A stretch of DNA of 64,000 nucleotides. It comes from Burkholderia pyrrocinia (GTDB lineage: Bacteria; Pseudomonadota; Gammaproteobacteria; Burkholderiales; Burkholderiaceae). The position numbers and the translations under genes were made by a program. The DNA is taken from NCBI RefSeq assembly GCF_003330765.1, contig NZ_CP024902.1:2108001-2172000 (forward strand). The letters run 5' to 3'. Below the pieces are notes generated by a model. The model was not told where the DNA came from. It saw only the letters and a list, made by a program, of their open reading frames with translations, and made no database searches. This document shows, one piece after another, positions 18,376 to 26,993 of this stretch (the first letter of the stretch is position 1; every line of letters starts with the position of its first letter).

Positions 18376-19491
18376 TCAGTCTCCGAGAAACGCGACGATC
18401 AGGCGGTTCACGTCGGCGGCCGCCTCCATCTGCACCATGTGCCCGCTGCCGGCGATCACCTCGGCACGCACACCGCCCGGCAAGCCCTGCGCGTGCTGCG
18501 CGGGAATCACCTGGTCGCGTTCGCCCCAGATCACGAGCGTGCGCGGCGCAAGCGACGCGAGCCGGTCGCGGAACACACGCCGTTGCGCCGCGCCGTCGAA
18601 CGCGGCGTTCGCGATCTTCTCCAGCGCGGCCTGCACGCCTTCGAGCCGCTTGTACTTGACGAGATCCTCGACGAGTTGCCGCGTCACGAGCGCGTTGTCC
18701 GCGAACAGCGCGCCGAGGTGCGGCTTCAGCGTGTTGCGGCTGTTGCCGGCGACGAAGCCGTCGATGTAGGCGCGGTTGATGTCGGCACCGAGCCCCGCGC
18801 TCGCGATCAACGTCAGCGACGCGACGCGTTGCGGTGCGCGCTCGGCCGCCGCCATCGCGACCGCGCCGCCCATCGAATGGCCGATCAGGTGCGCGCGGTC
18901 GATGTGCTGCGCATCGAGCAGCGCGAGCACCGCGTCGGCCAGTTCGTCGAGGCTGCCCGTCTCGACCGCCTTGCCCGATTCGCCATGACCGGGCAAGTCG
19001 AGCGCCCACACGGGGCGGTGCGCAGCGAGGTCCGCGTGATTGAACAGCCAGTTGTTCAGATCGCCGCCGAAGCCGTGGATCAGCACGGCGGGCGTGCCCG
19101 ATCCATCGCCGAGCCTCAGGAAGCGCACCGTGCGGCCGCCGATCTGCGCCTTCTCGGGCTGCGGGCCCGCGGCTTCGTCGGATGCCGCGCTCGGCACGAA
19201 ATCGCGCTGGAAATCGGCGATTGCCGCATCGATGTCGGCATCGCTCGCGTCCGCGGCCGCGACGACGCCGAGCAGCGCGCCGACCGGCAGCGTTTCGCCC
19301 TCCTGCGCGACCTGCCGGCGCAGCGTGCCGTCGAACGCGCATTCGACGCCCGACGAGATCTTGTCGGTCTCGACGTCGAGCACTTCGTCGCCCTTCGTCA
19401 CGCGTTCGCCGATCGCCTTCAGCCAGCCGTTGACCTGCCCCTGCTCCATCGACAGCCCCCACTTGGGCATCGTGATCATGTGAATCGACAT
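18376..19491 (-). CDS. acoC: Acetoin dehydrogenase E2, dihydrolipoyl acetyltransferase
   Basis: Transfers the acetyl group released from acetoin to CoA within the acetoin dehydrogenase complex. 371 residues. The N-terminal lipoyl domain has the modified lysine at K44 in VETDKIS. An alpha/beta-hydrolase fold follows, with nucleophile motif GHSMGG, an acid in WGERDQVIP and the terminal GSGHMVQ. This lipoyl plus hydrolase layout is characteristic of AcoC in Cupriavidus and Pseudomonas and differs from pyruvate dehydrogenase E2. Four bases after acoB. Confidence 0.94.
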   Translation of the reverse strand: MSIHMITMPKWGLSMEQGQVNGWLKAIGERVTKGDEVLDVETDKISSGVECAFDGTLRRQVAQEGETLPVGALLGVVAAADASDADIDAAIADFQRDFVPSAASDEAAGPQPEKAQIGGRTVRFLRLGDGSGTPAVLIHGFGGDLNNWLFNHADLAAHRPVWALDLPGHGESGKAVETGSLDELADAVLALLDAQHIDRAHLIGHSMGGAVAMAAAERAPQRVASLTLIASAGLGADINRAYIDGFVAGNSRNTLKPHLGALFADNALVTRQLVEDLVKYKRLEGVQAALEKIANAAFDGAAQRRVFRDRLASLAPRTLVIWGERDQVIPAQHAQGLPGGVRAEVIAGSGHMVQMEAAADVNRLIVAFLGD

Positions 19492-19495
19492 CGTG

Positions 19496-20500
19496 TCAGC
19501 TCCTCGTCTTCAGGACCGCCTGCGCAATCGCATCGGCGGATGGGATGTACAGTTCTTCCAGCACGCTCGCGAACGGTGCGGGCGTATGCGGCGCCGTCAC
19601 GAGCTCGATCGGCGCCTTAAGCGTTCGGAACGCGCGCTGCGCGACGAGCGCGGCGATGTCGGTCGCAATCGAGCAGCGCGGGTTCGCTTCGTCGACGACC
19701 ACCACGCGCCCGGTGCGCGCCGCGCTTTCGAGGATCGTCTCCTCGTCGAGCGGCGATGTCGTGCGCAGGTCGATCACGTCGACCTGGATGCCGTCCTTCG
19801 CGAGCTTCGCGGCCGCATCCATCGCGAGATGCACCATCCGGCCATACGTGACGATCGTCGCGTCGTCGCCGTCGCGCATGACGTTCGCCTCGCCGAACGG
19901 AATCGCATAGGACTCCTCTGGCACGTCGCCCTCGCGCGTATAGAGCAGCTTGTGTTCGAGGAAGATCACGGGATCGTTGTCGCGGATCGCCTGGATCAGC
20001 AGCCCCTTCGCGTCGTACGGCGTCGACGGACACACGACCTTCAGCCCCGGGATGTGCGTGAACAGCGACGTGAGCATCTGCGAATGCTGCGCAGCCGCGC
20101 GCAGCCCGGCGCCGTACATCGCTCGGATCACGACCGGCGTCACGGCCTTGCCGCCGAACATGTAGCGGAATTTCGCGGCCTGGTTGAAGATCTGGTCGAA
20201 GCACACGCCCATGAAATCGATGAACATCAGCTCCGCGACGGGCCGCATCCCGCACGCGGCCGCGCCGACCGCCGCGCCGATGTAGCCGCCTTCGGACAGC
20301 GGCGTATCGAGCACGCGGCCCGGAAACTTGTGGAACAGCCCCTTCGTCACGCCGAGCACGCCGCCCCACGCGTCGTCCTCGCCCGGCGCGCCCGCGCCGC
20401 CCGCATTGTCCTCGCCCATCACGATCACGCTGTCGTCGCGCGCCATTTCCTGCGCGAGCGCCTCGTTGATCGCTTGCGAATAAGTGATCTTCCTTGCCAT
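19496..20500 (-). CDS. acoB: Acetoin dehydrogenase E1 beta subunit
   Basis: Beta subunit of the thiamine-diphosphate E1 component that cleaves acetoin to acetaldehyde and an enzyme-bound acetyl unit. 334 residues. Transketolase-type pyrimidine-binding domain first (YSQAINEALAQEMARDDSVIVMGEDNA), then the C-terminal transketolase domain (DVIDLRTTSPLDEETI, RVVVVDEANPRCSIATDIAALV). It sits between acoA and acoC in the operon. Confidence 0.95.
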   Translation of the reverse strand: MARKITYSQAINEALAQEMARDDSVIVMGEDNAGGAGAPGEDDAWGGVLGVTKGLFHKFPGRVLDTPLSEGGYIGAAVGAAACGMRPVAELMFIDFMGVCFDQIFNQAAKFRYMFGGKAVTPVVIRAMYGAGLRAAAQHSQMLTSLFTHIPGLKVVCPSTPYDAKGLLIQAIRDNDPVIFLEHKLLYTREGDVPEESYAIPFGEANVMRDGDDATIVTYGRMVHLAMDAAAKLAKDGIQVDVIDLRTTSPLDEETILESAARTGRVVVVDEANPRCSIATDIAALVAQRAFRTLKAPIELVTAPHTPAPFASVLEELYIPSADAIAQAVLKTRS

Positions 20501-20554
20501 GTCTGTCTCCTGGAATGTTCGGTTCGCCGTGCCGGCTGCGGTATCAGGCCGCGC

Positions 20555-21538
20555 TCACGGGTACGACACGTAGACGTCGGTCAGCAGGTCGGCTGCGTCG
20601 GGCACCGGCGCGGCTTTCGCCTGCGCGACCGCGTCGTCGATCAGCGTCTTGACCTGTGCGTCGACCGCGCGCAGATCGTCGGTCGTCAGCGCTTCGGCGC
20701 GCACGACGCGCGTCTCGAAATGCTTCAGGCAATCCTTCTCGTCGCGCAGCCTCTGCACCTCGCCGGGCGCGCGGTAGGTTTGCGCATCGCCTTCGAAATG
20801 ACCGAAATAGCGCGTGAGCTTCACCTCGACGAGCGTCGGGCCGCCGCCGTTGCGCGCACGCTCGACGGCCTCGCCGAGCGCTTCGTGCACCGCGAAGAAG
20901 TCGAAGCCGTCGACGATCACGCCCGGCATCCCGAACCCGTTCGCGCGATCGGCGATGTTGTCGGTCGCGACCGACCAGCTCGACGACGTCGCTTCCGCAT
21001 AGCCGTTGTTCTCGGCCACGAAGATCGCGGGGAGCCGCCACACCGACGCGAGGTTCATCGATTCGAAGATCACGCCCTGGTTCGACGCGCCGTCGCCGAA
21101 GAAGCACACGCCGACGCCGCCCGTCTTCCGGTGCTTCGCCGCGAGCGCCGCGCCGCACACGAGCGGGCCGCCCGCGCCGACGATCCCGTTTGCGCCGAGC
21201 ATCCCCATCGACAGGTCGGCGATGTGCATCGAGCCGCCCTTGCCGTGGCAGACGCCCGTCTTCTTGCCGTAGATCTCGGCCATCATCCCATGCACGTCGA
21301 CGCCCTTCGCGATGCAATGGCCGTGGCCGCGGTGCGTGGTCGCGACGTAGTCGTCGAGGCCGAGGTGCAGTATCGTGCCGACCGCGGACGCCTCCTCGCC
21401 CGCATACAGGTGAACGAAGCCGGGGATTTCGCCGGTCGCGAACTCGACGTGCAGGCGCTCCTCGAATTCGCGGATCGTGCGCATCAGCCGGTAGGCGTCC
21501 AGCAGCTTGTCCCTGCTGAGCTGTGTCGAAACGGTCAT
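20555..21538 (-). CDS. acoA: Acetoin dehydrogenase E1 alpha subunit
   Basis: Thiamine-diphosphate-binding E1 alpha chain, about 327 residues. The cofactor motif GDGASNQGVIFESMNLASVWRLP is intact, with the upstream GKGGSMHIAD signature and RGHGHCIAKG. The ATG at 21538 has an AGGAG site before it and matches family N-termini (LLDAYRLMRTIREFEE). The much longer open frame to 23068 runs through acoX in another phase and is not coding. Confidence 0.95.
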   Translation of the reverse strand: MTVSTQLSRDKLLDAYRLMRTIREFEERLHVEFATGEIPGFVHLYAGEEASAVGTILHLGLDDYVATTHRGHGHCIAKGVDVHGMMAEIYGKKTGVCHGKGGSMHIADLSMGMLGANGIVGAGGPLVCGAALAAKHRKTGGVGVCFFGDGASNQGVIFESMNLASVWRLPAIFVAENNGYAEATSSSWSVATDNIADRANGFGMPGVIVDGFDFFAVHEALGEAVERARNGGGPTLVEVKLTRYFGHFEGDAQTYRAPGEVQRLRDEKDCLKHFETRVVRAEALTTDDLRAVDAQVKTLIDDAVAQAKAAPVPDAADLLTDVYVSYP

Positions 21539-21606
21539 GTGTGTCTCCTGGGTAGGTCTGACTGCGAATGTCGCCGCGGCCGTGCCGCGGCGACGGACTT
21601 TGGCGT

Positions 21607-22665
21607 TCACCCGCGCCACGCATCGGCATCGCGCAGCAGTTGCCGCGAAGCCGCGTAGCGCAGCGTGCGGCCGACGTCGACCGTCAGCGGCCCGCGCCAG
21701 TCGAGCGAAATCTCGTAGCGATCGCCGCGCGCGACCTCGATCTCGCGTTCTCCATCGAACGCGAGCGTGCCGCGCTCGAACGGAATCGCCTGCCACGCAT
21801 CCGGCTCGAGCCGCTCGCAACTGCGCATCACGACGCGATCGACGCGGCCCGGCGCGATGGGCGCGATCAGCGGCGTGCCGGCCGTCTTGCCTTCGGCCGC
21901 GAAGCGCATCGCAAGCCCGTGCGGCGCGCTGCGTTCGAGCGGCGCCCACGCGCCGCCGAGCGCAGACAGGCCGATACCGTCCGGTTCCGCGAACGTCAGG
22001 TAGAGCGAGTCGATATCGTCGGATCCCGAAATCGCGCGGGCGCCGATGAAGCGCTGTCGCGCCGCGCACACGTCGACGAGCGCGATCTCTTCGCGCCCCG
22101 GCTGCACACCCGCCACGCAGCGCACGACGAGCCGCTTGTTGCGCGTGAACGCAACCTCGGCCGGCACGGCACCGGTCGCGGCGAGTCCCGCCGCGACGCC
22201 TGCGACGGTTGCTTCGCGATGTTCGGGAAACGCGTTGTTGGTGCCGGTGGACAGCGCGACGAGCGGCGTCGCGCCGCAATGCGCGGCAACAGCGCGATGG
22301 GTGCCGTCGCCGCCGAGCACGACGATCAGCGCGACCTCCATCCGGTGCAGGTACGCGGCGCCGGCCTGGGTGTCGGCAACGGTATCGGTGATCGGCAGGT
22401 CGACGAATTCGACTGCGGGCCAGCGCTCGTGCGGCGCGACCGCGCGATGCGTGTCGAGCGCGCGCAGCAGCAGCGTCGCGATGCCCGCCCGGTCGCGCAG
22501 CGTCAGCACGCGCTCGACACCCATCGCGCCGAGACCGGCCAGGAGGCGCACGACCATGTTCGCCTTCTCCGCCGTCGGGAACACGGATGCATGCGTCGTG
22601 AGGCGGCGGATGTCGCGCCCCGATGCGGGGTTCGCAATCACACCGACAGTAACGGGCGTCGTCAC
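21607..22665 (-). CDS. acoX: AcoX, NAD kinase-like protein of the acetoin operon
   Basis: First gene of the aco operon. 352 residues with a diacylglycerol/NAD kinase-like N-terminal fold: GVIANPASGRDIRRL, then the nucleotide-binding VVLGGDGTHRAVA and STGTNNAFPEH. The catalytic-type GGDGT motif is complete, so it may phosphorylate something. AcoX is conserved at this position in several aco operons but I know of no proven activity, and growth on acetoin reportedly does not always need it. The 5' untranslated region from the sigma-54 promoter is about 120 bases. Confidence 0.9.
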   Translation of the reverse strand: MTTPVTVGVIANPASGRDIRRLTTHASVFPTAEKANMVVRLLAGLGAMGVERVLTLRDRAGIATLLLRALDTHRAVAPHERWPAVEFVDLPITDTVADTQAGAAYLHRMEVALIVVLGGDGTHRAVAAHCGATPLVALSTGTNNAFPEHREATVAGVAAGLAATGAVPAEVAFTRNKRLVVRCVAGVQPGREEIALVDVCAARQRFIGARAISGSDDIDSLYLTFAEPDGIGLSALGGAWAPLERSAPHGLAMRFAAEGKTAGTPLIAPIAPGRVDRVVMRSCERLEPDAWQAIPFERGTLAFDGEREIEVARGDRYEISLDWRGPLTVDVGRTLRYAASRQLLRDADAWRG

Positions 22666-22799
22666 GGGTTTGTCTCCATCCAGTGGACCGGGACTGGCGC
22701 ATTGGCGCCCGCTTCGGTCCTGCCTGTTTCGTCCGCTGCCATCGACGGGCTGCGGATCGTCGTCGCCGACGCGACCGCGCCGGACTTGCCCGTGATCTC

Positions 22800-22815
22800 T
22801 GCAAGCGGCGTGCCA
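22800..22815 (-). promoter_or_regulatory. Sigma-54 (RpoN) promoter of acoXABC-lipA
   Basis: The minus strand reads TGGCAC, five bases, TTGCA, an exact match to the -24/-12 consensus (GG and GC correctly spaced). It lies about 135 bases upstream of acoX and opposite acoR, a sigma-54 activator, which is the arrangement known for aco operons. Confidence 0.92.
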
Positions 22816-23060
22816 TCATGCATGCGATGACCGCAAAACCCGCGCGCATGCTGGCGCGACAGGCACGCCCGGGTTCCGGATTCGCTACCGTGACGACGCA
22901 GCGCGCGGCGAATCTGCCCGTCCGTCTCACGCCGTCGGTGCAACGACGCGATCGTCGCGACGCCTGCGCAAGCGCGACGCGCTGCCCGCAAACCCTGCGG
23001 TATCGCGGCGCGGCGCATGCCGCGTCATGCCGGACGACTGCCGCGTGCCACGCGTTTGCG

Positions 23061-23111
23061 TGTCTCAAACGCGCGAGACGAGCCGGGATACCGGTGAGAC
23101 GAACGTCTCAC
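23061..23111. promoter_or_regulatory. Candidate AcoR upstream activator sites
   Basis: GTGAGACG (23094-23101) and CGTCTCAC (23104-23111) form a perfect 8-bp inverted repeat two bases apart. About 20 bases away a second pair, TGTCTC (23061-23066) and GAGACG (23075-23080), repeats the same half-sites in the opposite arrangement. They lie just upstream of acoR, so AcoR could act both on acoX at a distance and on its own gene. Confidence 0.6.
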
Positions 23112-23202
23112 GCGGGCCGCGTGCTGCGATGCAATGTGATCCGCCGGACCGGATGTGCTACAAGAACATCGAATTCCCCGCCGTACGGAACCGGAGCCGA
23201 CC

Positions 23203-25119
23203 ATGCCCTACGCCGTCCCCCAGGCCCAGCACGCCGACCGCGTGCTCGGCGCGCTCGCCGGACGCCTGCCCGCGCCGGCCGATTCCGCGCGCCTCGTGTC
23301 GTCGTGGCAACGGTCGCTGGAGCGCTACTGTCTCGACCCCGCTTCGTCGATCGGCCCGCGCGTGCTGACCGCGGCCGAGCTGCGCGAAGTGCGCGACAAG
23401 GAGGAGGCCTTCCTGCGCGCGTCGGGCCAGTGCCTGACGCGGCTGCACGACATGATCCGCGTCGCCGATTACTGCGTGATGCTGACCGACGCGCACGGCG
23501 TGACGATCGACTACCGGATCGACCGCGAGCGCCGCAACGACTTCCGCCATGCGGGGCTGCACATCGGCTCGTGCTGGTCCGAAAGCGAGGAAGGCACCTG
23601 CGGTGTCGCGAGCGTGCTGACCGATCTCGCGGCGATCACCGTGCACAAGACCGATCACTTCCGCGCGGCCTTCACGACGCTCACCTGCAGCGCGGCGCCG
23701 ATCTTCTCGCCGGGCGGCGAACTGATCGGCGTGCTCGACGCGTCGGCTGTCCATTCGCCCGACGGCCGCGACAGCCAGCGCCTCGTCTACCAGCTCGTGC
23801 GGCAGAGCGCGGCACTGATCGAGGACGGCTACTTCGTGCACAGCACCGCGCAGCACTGGATATTGTTCGGGCATCCGAACCGTCACTACGTCGAAGCGCA
23901 ACCCGAATGGCTGATCGCGTTCGACGAATGCGGCAACATCGTCGCCGCGAACCGGCAGGCGCGCGATGCGCTACCGGCGCTGCGCGAACCGCGCCATATC
24001 GACGAGATCTTCGATGCGACCGAGATGCCGCTGCGCGATGCCGCGCGGCTCGACGCGATCGTCGCGCTGCGGCTGCGCGCGACCGGCGCACCGCTCTATG
24101 CGCGGCTGCGTGCGCCGCTGCGGCGCGCCGGCCGCGAACCCGGCACGGCATCGCGCCGCCCGGGCACCGCGCAACGCCACGTCGGCGCGCTGACGCCGTT
24201 CCTGCACAGCAGCGACACCCACATCGCACAACAGGCCGAGCTCGCGCTGCGTGTCGCGAGCAAGCGCCTGCCGATTCTCGTGCTCGGCGAAACCGGTGCG
24301 GGGAAGGAGGTGTTCGCGCGCGCGATCCACGATGCCGGTGCGCGGCGCGCGCGGGCGTTCGTCGCCGTCAACTGCGGCGCGCTACCGGAAGCGCTGATCG
24401 AGAGCGAACTGTTCGGCTACGCAGCCGGTGCGTTCACCGGCGCGCGCAAGCACGGTGCGCGCGGCAAGATCGCGCTCGCCGACGGCGGCACGCTGTTTCT
24501 CGACGAAATCGGCGACATGCCGCTCGCGCTGCAGACGCGCCTGTTGCGCGTACTCGCCGACGGCGAGGTCGTGCCGCTCGGCAGCGACACGCCCGTGCGC
24601 GTCGATCTCGACGTGATCTGCGCGACGCACCGCGATCTCGCGCGGATGGTTGCCGACGGCACGTTCCGCGAGGATCTGTACTACCGGCTGAGCGGCGCAA
24701 CGTTCGAACTGCCGCCGCTGCGCGAGCGCGCGGACGTGCGCGACGTGATTGCCGCCGTGTTCGCCGAGGAGGCGCAGGCGACGGGCCACGTGCTCACGCT
24801 CGACGCGACGCTCGCCGAACAACTCGCCGCCTATCCGTGGCCCGGCAACGTGCGGCAACTGCGCAACGTGCTGCGCTACGCATGCGCGGTGTGCGACGCA
24901 GCGCGGGTAACGCATCGCGACCTGCCGGCCGGCATCGCCGCGCAGTTCGGCGCCGACCCGGCCGGCGCGCTGCCCGACGACGAACGCGGCCGCATCGTCG
25001 CGGCGCTCACCGCGCACCGCTGGCGGCCCGACGCGGCCGCGCAGGCGCTCGGCATTTCGCGCGCGACGCTGTACCGGCGCATCGCGAAACACCGGATCGT
25101 CGCACCGCACCGCGCGTGA
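23203..25119 (+). CDS. acoR: Sigma-54-dependent acetoin catabolism activator AcoR
   Basis: Enhancer-binding activator that hydrolyses ATP to open sigma-54 promoters of the acetoin operon. About 638 residues. An N-terminal GAF-type sensing region (about 60-310) is followed by an AAA+ domain with Walker A GETGAGKEVF (about 362), the sigma-54 contact loop GAFTGA (about 409), LADGGTLFLDEIGDM, and the arginine-finger region. It ends in a Fis-type helix-turn-helix (AAQALGISRATLYRRIAKH). The ATG at 23203 is chosen over 23155 because the latter overlaps the likely acoR -10. It is divergent from acoX. Confidence 0.94.
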   Translation: MPYAVPQAQHADRVLGALAGRLPAPADSARLVSSWQRSLERYCLDPASSIGPRVLTAAELREVRDKEEAFLRASGQCLTRLHDMIRVADYCVMLTDAHGVTIDYRIDRERRNDFRHAGLHIGSCWSESEEGTCGVASVLTDLAAITVHKTDHFRAAFTTLTCSAAPIFSPGGELIGVLDASAVHSPDGRDSQRLVYQLVRQSAALIEDGYFVHSTAQHWILFGHPNRHYVEAQPEWLIAFDECGNIVAANRQARDALPALREPRHIDEIFDATEMPLRDAARLDAIVALRLRATGAPLYARLRAPLRRAGREPGTASRRPGTAQRHVGALTPFLHSSDTHIAQQAELALRVASKRLPILVLGETGAGKEVFARAIHDAGARRARAFVAVNCGALPEALIESELFGYAAGAFTGARKHGARGKIALADGGTLFLDEIGDMPLALQTRLLRVLADGEVVPLGSDTPVRVDLDVICATHRDLARMVADGTFREDLYYRLSGATFELPPLRERADVRDVIAAVFAEEAQATGHVLTLDATLAEQLAAYPWPGNVRQLRNVLRYACAVCDAARVTHRDLPAGIAAQFGADPAGALPDDERGRIVAALTAHRWRPDAAAQALGISRATLYRRIAKHRIVAPHRA

Positions 25120-25138
25120 CGCGCCGGCGCGGCCGCCA

Positions 25139-25582
25139 TCATGCGGCCTGCGCGACCGCTTCGCTCGCCTTCCCGGCCTCACCGGCCTCAACGCCCGCTT
25201 CGTCGCGCCGTACGAATACCTCGTGCGCGGCGAACAGTGCGTTGAGGGCGGCCGGGAAACCCGCGTAGACGGCCATCTGCATGAACACCTCGACGATCTC
25301 GTCGCGCGTGCAGCCGACGTTCAGCGCGGCCTCGATATGCACCTTCAACTGCGGCTGCGCGTTGCCGAGCGCGGCCAGCGCCGCGATCGTCGCGATCTCG
25401 CGCGCTTTCAGGTCGAGCTGCGGCCGGCTGTAGATGTCGCCGAAGCTGAACTCGACCAGGAGCCGCCCGAAGTCCGGCGCAATCGGCGCGAGCGCCGCGA
25501 TCACGCGTTCGCCCACTTCGCCGTCGATTTCCTTCAGTTTGTTCCAGCCGCGCGTATAGCGGTCTTCAACGAGTCGTTCCAT
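25139..25582 (-). CDS. Carboxymuconolactone decarboxylase family protein
   Basis: About 147 residues with one CMD/AhpD-like domain: LDLKAREIATIAALAALGNAQPQLKVHI, then NVGCTRDEIVEVFMQMAVYAGFPAALNAL. The CxxC redox pair of AhpD is absent, so it resembles PcaC-type decarboxylases rather than a peroxidase partner. There are no protocatechuate-pathway genes nearby and the substrate is unknown. The ATG at 25582 overlaps the end of the MerR gene by 17 bases, so regulator and enzyme are one unit. Confidence 0.85.
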   Translation of the reverse strand: MERLVEDRYTRGWNKLKEIDGEVGERVIAALAPIAPDFGRLLVEFSFGDIYSRPQLDLKAREIATIAALAALGNAQPQLKVHIEAALNVGCTRDEIVEVFMQMAVYAGFPAALNALFAAHEVFVRRDEAGVEAGEAGKASEAVAQAA

Positions 25583-26027
25583 GGTGTCCGTCCTGTTCCG
25601 ATGCAGAGTGAGAAGGATTTGCCCGTCGTTCCGTTTCGCGCTCCTGCGCCTCGTAGTACGCGATCTTGTCGCCGATCGCGTCGAGGCTCGCCTGCAGCTC
25701 CGCGATATGCACGCGCACCGCGTCGCGATGCGCGACCAGCAACCTGCGCCGCGCACCGAACGTCGGCTCGCCTTGCGCACGCAGCGCCGCGAACGCCTGC
25801 ATCTGCGCGATCGGCATGCCGGTCGCCTTCAGGCGCATCACGAAGGCCAGCCAGTCAAGGTCGGCCGGTGCATAGAGCCGGTGCCCGGCCGCCGTGCGCG
25901 AAATCGCGCGCAGCAGGCCGGCCTGCTCGTAATACCGCAACGTATGCGTCGACACGCCCGTCAACTCGGCGACTTGCCCGATCGTCAGCGGACCGGCGGC
26001 GGAAGGTTTGGATACGGTTTTCGACAT
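25566..26027 (-). CDS. MerR family transcriptional regulator
   Basis: 153 residues. The N-terminal winged helix reads TIGQVAELTGVSTHTLRYYEQAGLLRAISR, then HRLYAPADLDWLAFVMRLKATGMPIAQM; a coiled-coil dimerisation helix follows. There is no cysteine, unlike metal or thiol sensors; the layout resembles the aldehyde/electrophile-linked AdhR-like branch. It overlaps the downstream carboxymuconolactone-decarboxylase gene and has a MerR dyad promoter upstream. Confidence 0.88.
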   Translation of the reverse strand: MSKTVSKPSAAGPLTIGQVAELTGVSTHTLRYYEQAGLLRAISRTAAGHRLYAPADLDWLAFVMRLKATGMPIAQMQAFAALRAQGEPTFGARRRLLVAHRDAVRVHIAELQASLDAIGDKIAYYEAQERETERRANPSHSASEQDGHHGTTR

Positions 26028-26037
26028 GGCAGGCTCA

Positions 26038-26068
26038 AGGTTAGGAGTTAGAGTTCACTCTAAGTCAA
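26038..26068 (-). promoter_or_regulatory. MerR-type promoter with dyad operator
   Basis: On the minus strand -35 TTGACT (26068-26063) and -10 TAACCT (26043-26038) are 19 bases apart. The 16-bp palindrome TTAGAGT / ACTCTAA with a two-base centre (26048-26063) fills the spacer, the classical binding site geometry. It should control the MerR-CMD unit. Confidence 0.85.
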
Positions 26069-26302
26069 GCCCTGTCGAACAGCCAGCGCGGCGACACCCC
26101 GCGACACCGTAAAGAATGGTCAAAATCGCTGCCTGACACGGGTTTCGGCCTTTACAGCAATGCAAGCCTTCAGCAAGATTCGGTCAGCCTGTCTTAAAAA
26201 GGGCACGCATTTGTCCTATGCTTAACGGCGATGCCCGGCCGGGTCTCGCCCCGCCGTCCGTTGCAACAGCCATTCATCCGTCAGAACCAGGGAGCCTTTG
26301 CC

Positions 26303-26905
26303 ATGCTGAAAAAGCTGCTGATGCTGTTCGTCGCGCTATCGCTGTCGCTCGCCGCAGGCCTTGCCGCGGCCGTCGAAGTCAACACGGCTGACCAGGCCGC
26401 GCTCGAATCCGTGAAGGGTCTCGGGCCCGTGAAGTCGAAGGCGATCATCGACGAACGCATCAAGAACGGCCCGTTCAAGGACGCCGACGATCTTGCAAGC
26501 CGCGTGAAGGGACTCGGCACGAAATCGGTCGGACATCTTGAGGAGAATGGCCTGACGGTCGGCGGCGCGTCGACGCCGCCGAAGGGCGTGAAGCTGTCGA
26601 AGCCGGCCGCGACCGCGACGGCCGGCACGTCGGCGACGACGTCGGCAGGCACCGCGTCGACGTCCACGACCGCGACGGCCGGCACGACGGCGCCGGCCCC
26701 GGCTGCCAGCGCGCCGGAAGCGGCGGCGAAGCCGACGAAGAGCAAGCGGGCATCGAAGAAGGAAAAGGCAGCGGCTGCCGCGTCGGCGTCCGCAGAAGCG
26801 GGTGCGAGCGCACCGGCCGCAGCTTCGTCCGCAAAGGCGACGAAGGGTTCGAAGAAGAGCAAGAAGGACAAGGCAGCCTCCGCCGCCGCGGCGTCGGGCG
26901 CCTGA
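26303..26905 (+). CDS. ComEA-like helix-hairpin-helix protein with Ala/Lys tail
   Basis: 200 residues. A signal peptide (MLKKLLMLFVALSLSLAAGLAAA) precedes a single HhH module: VEVNTADQAALESVKGLGPVKSKAIIDERIKNG. This is the form of periplasmic ComEA/YbaV-type DNA-binding proteins used in DNA uptake. After about residue 95 the protein becomes a low-complexity Ala/Thr/Pro then Lys/Ala/Ser tail with KKSKKDK clusters, which may bind nucleic acid non-specifically. The ATG at 26303 is preferred because it directly starts the signal peptide. Confidence 0.8.
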   Translation: MLKKLLMLFVALSLSLAAGLAAAVEVNTADQAALESVKGLGPVKSKAIIDERIKNGPFKDADDLASRVKGLGTKSVGHLEENGLTVGGASTPPKGVKLSKPAATATAGTSATTSAGTASTSTTATAGTTAPAPAASAPEAAAKPTKSKRASKKEKAAAAASASAEAGASAPAAASSAKATKGSKKSKKDKAASAAAASGA

Positions 26906-26993
26906 TGTGCGCCGCGCGCGCGACGGCGTGCGCGCGGCATTCGTTCAACGGGCGCCCTTATCGTGGCGCCCTTATCGGTAAAGGTGAAGAATC

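Larger units (their letters stand above)
22666..23202. other. Divergent regulatory region between acoX and acoR
   Basis: This 537-base gap has no credible gene. It contains the sigma-54 promoter for acoX on the minus strand (22800-22815), two inverted-repeat elements with GAGAC/GTCTC halves (23061-23111) that are candidate AcoR sites, and a possible extended -10 for acoR (TGC then TACAAG, ending 23164). Separation between repeats and promoter is about 250 bases, normal for an enhancer-type activator. Confidence 0.75.

Noticed and set aside
13309..18769. Very long open frames opposite or out of phase with known genes (for example 738 aa at 13309-15525 minus, 897 aa at 16076-18769 plus, 685 aa at 3330-5387 plus).
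   Set aside because: Their translations are Arg/Ala/His-rich, lack family motifs and lie across well-recognised genes; they arise from high GC at third codon positions.
20555..23068. An 837-codon frame extending acoA upstream.
   Set aside because: The upstream part runs through acoX in another phase and is Arg-rich; the family N-terminus and ribosome site fix the start at 21538.
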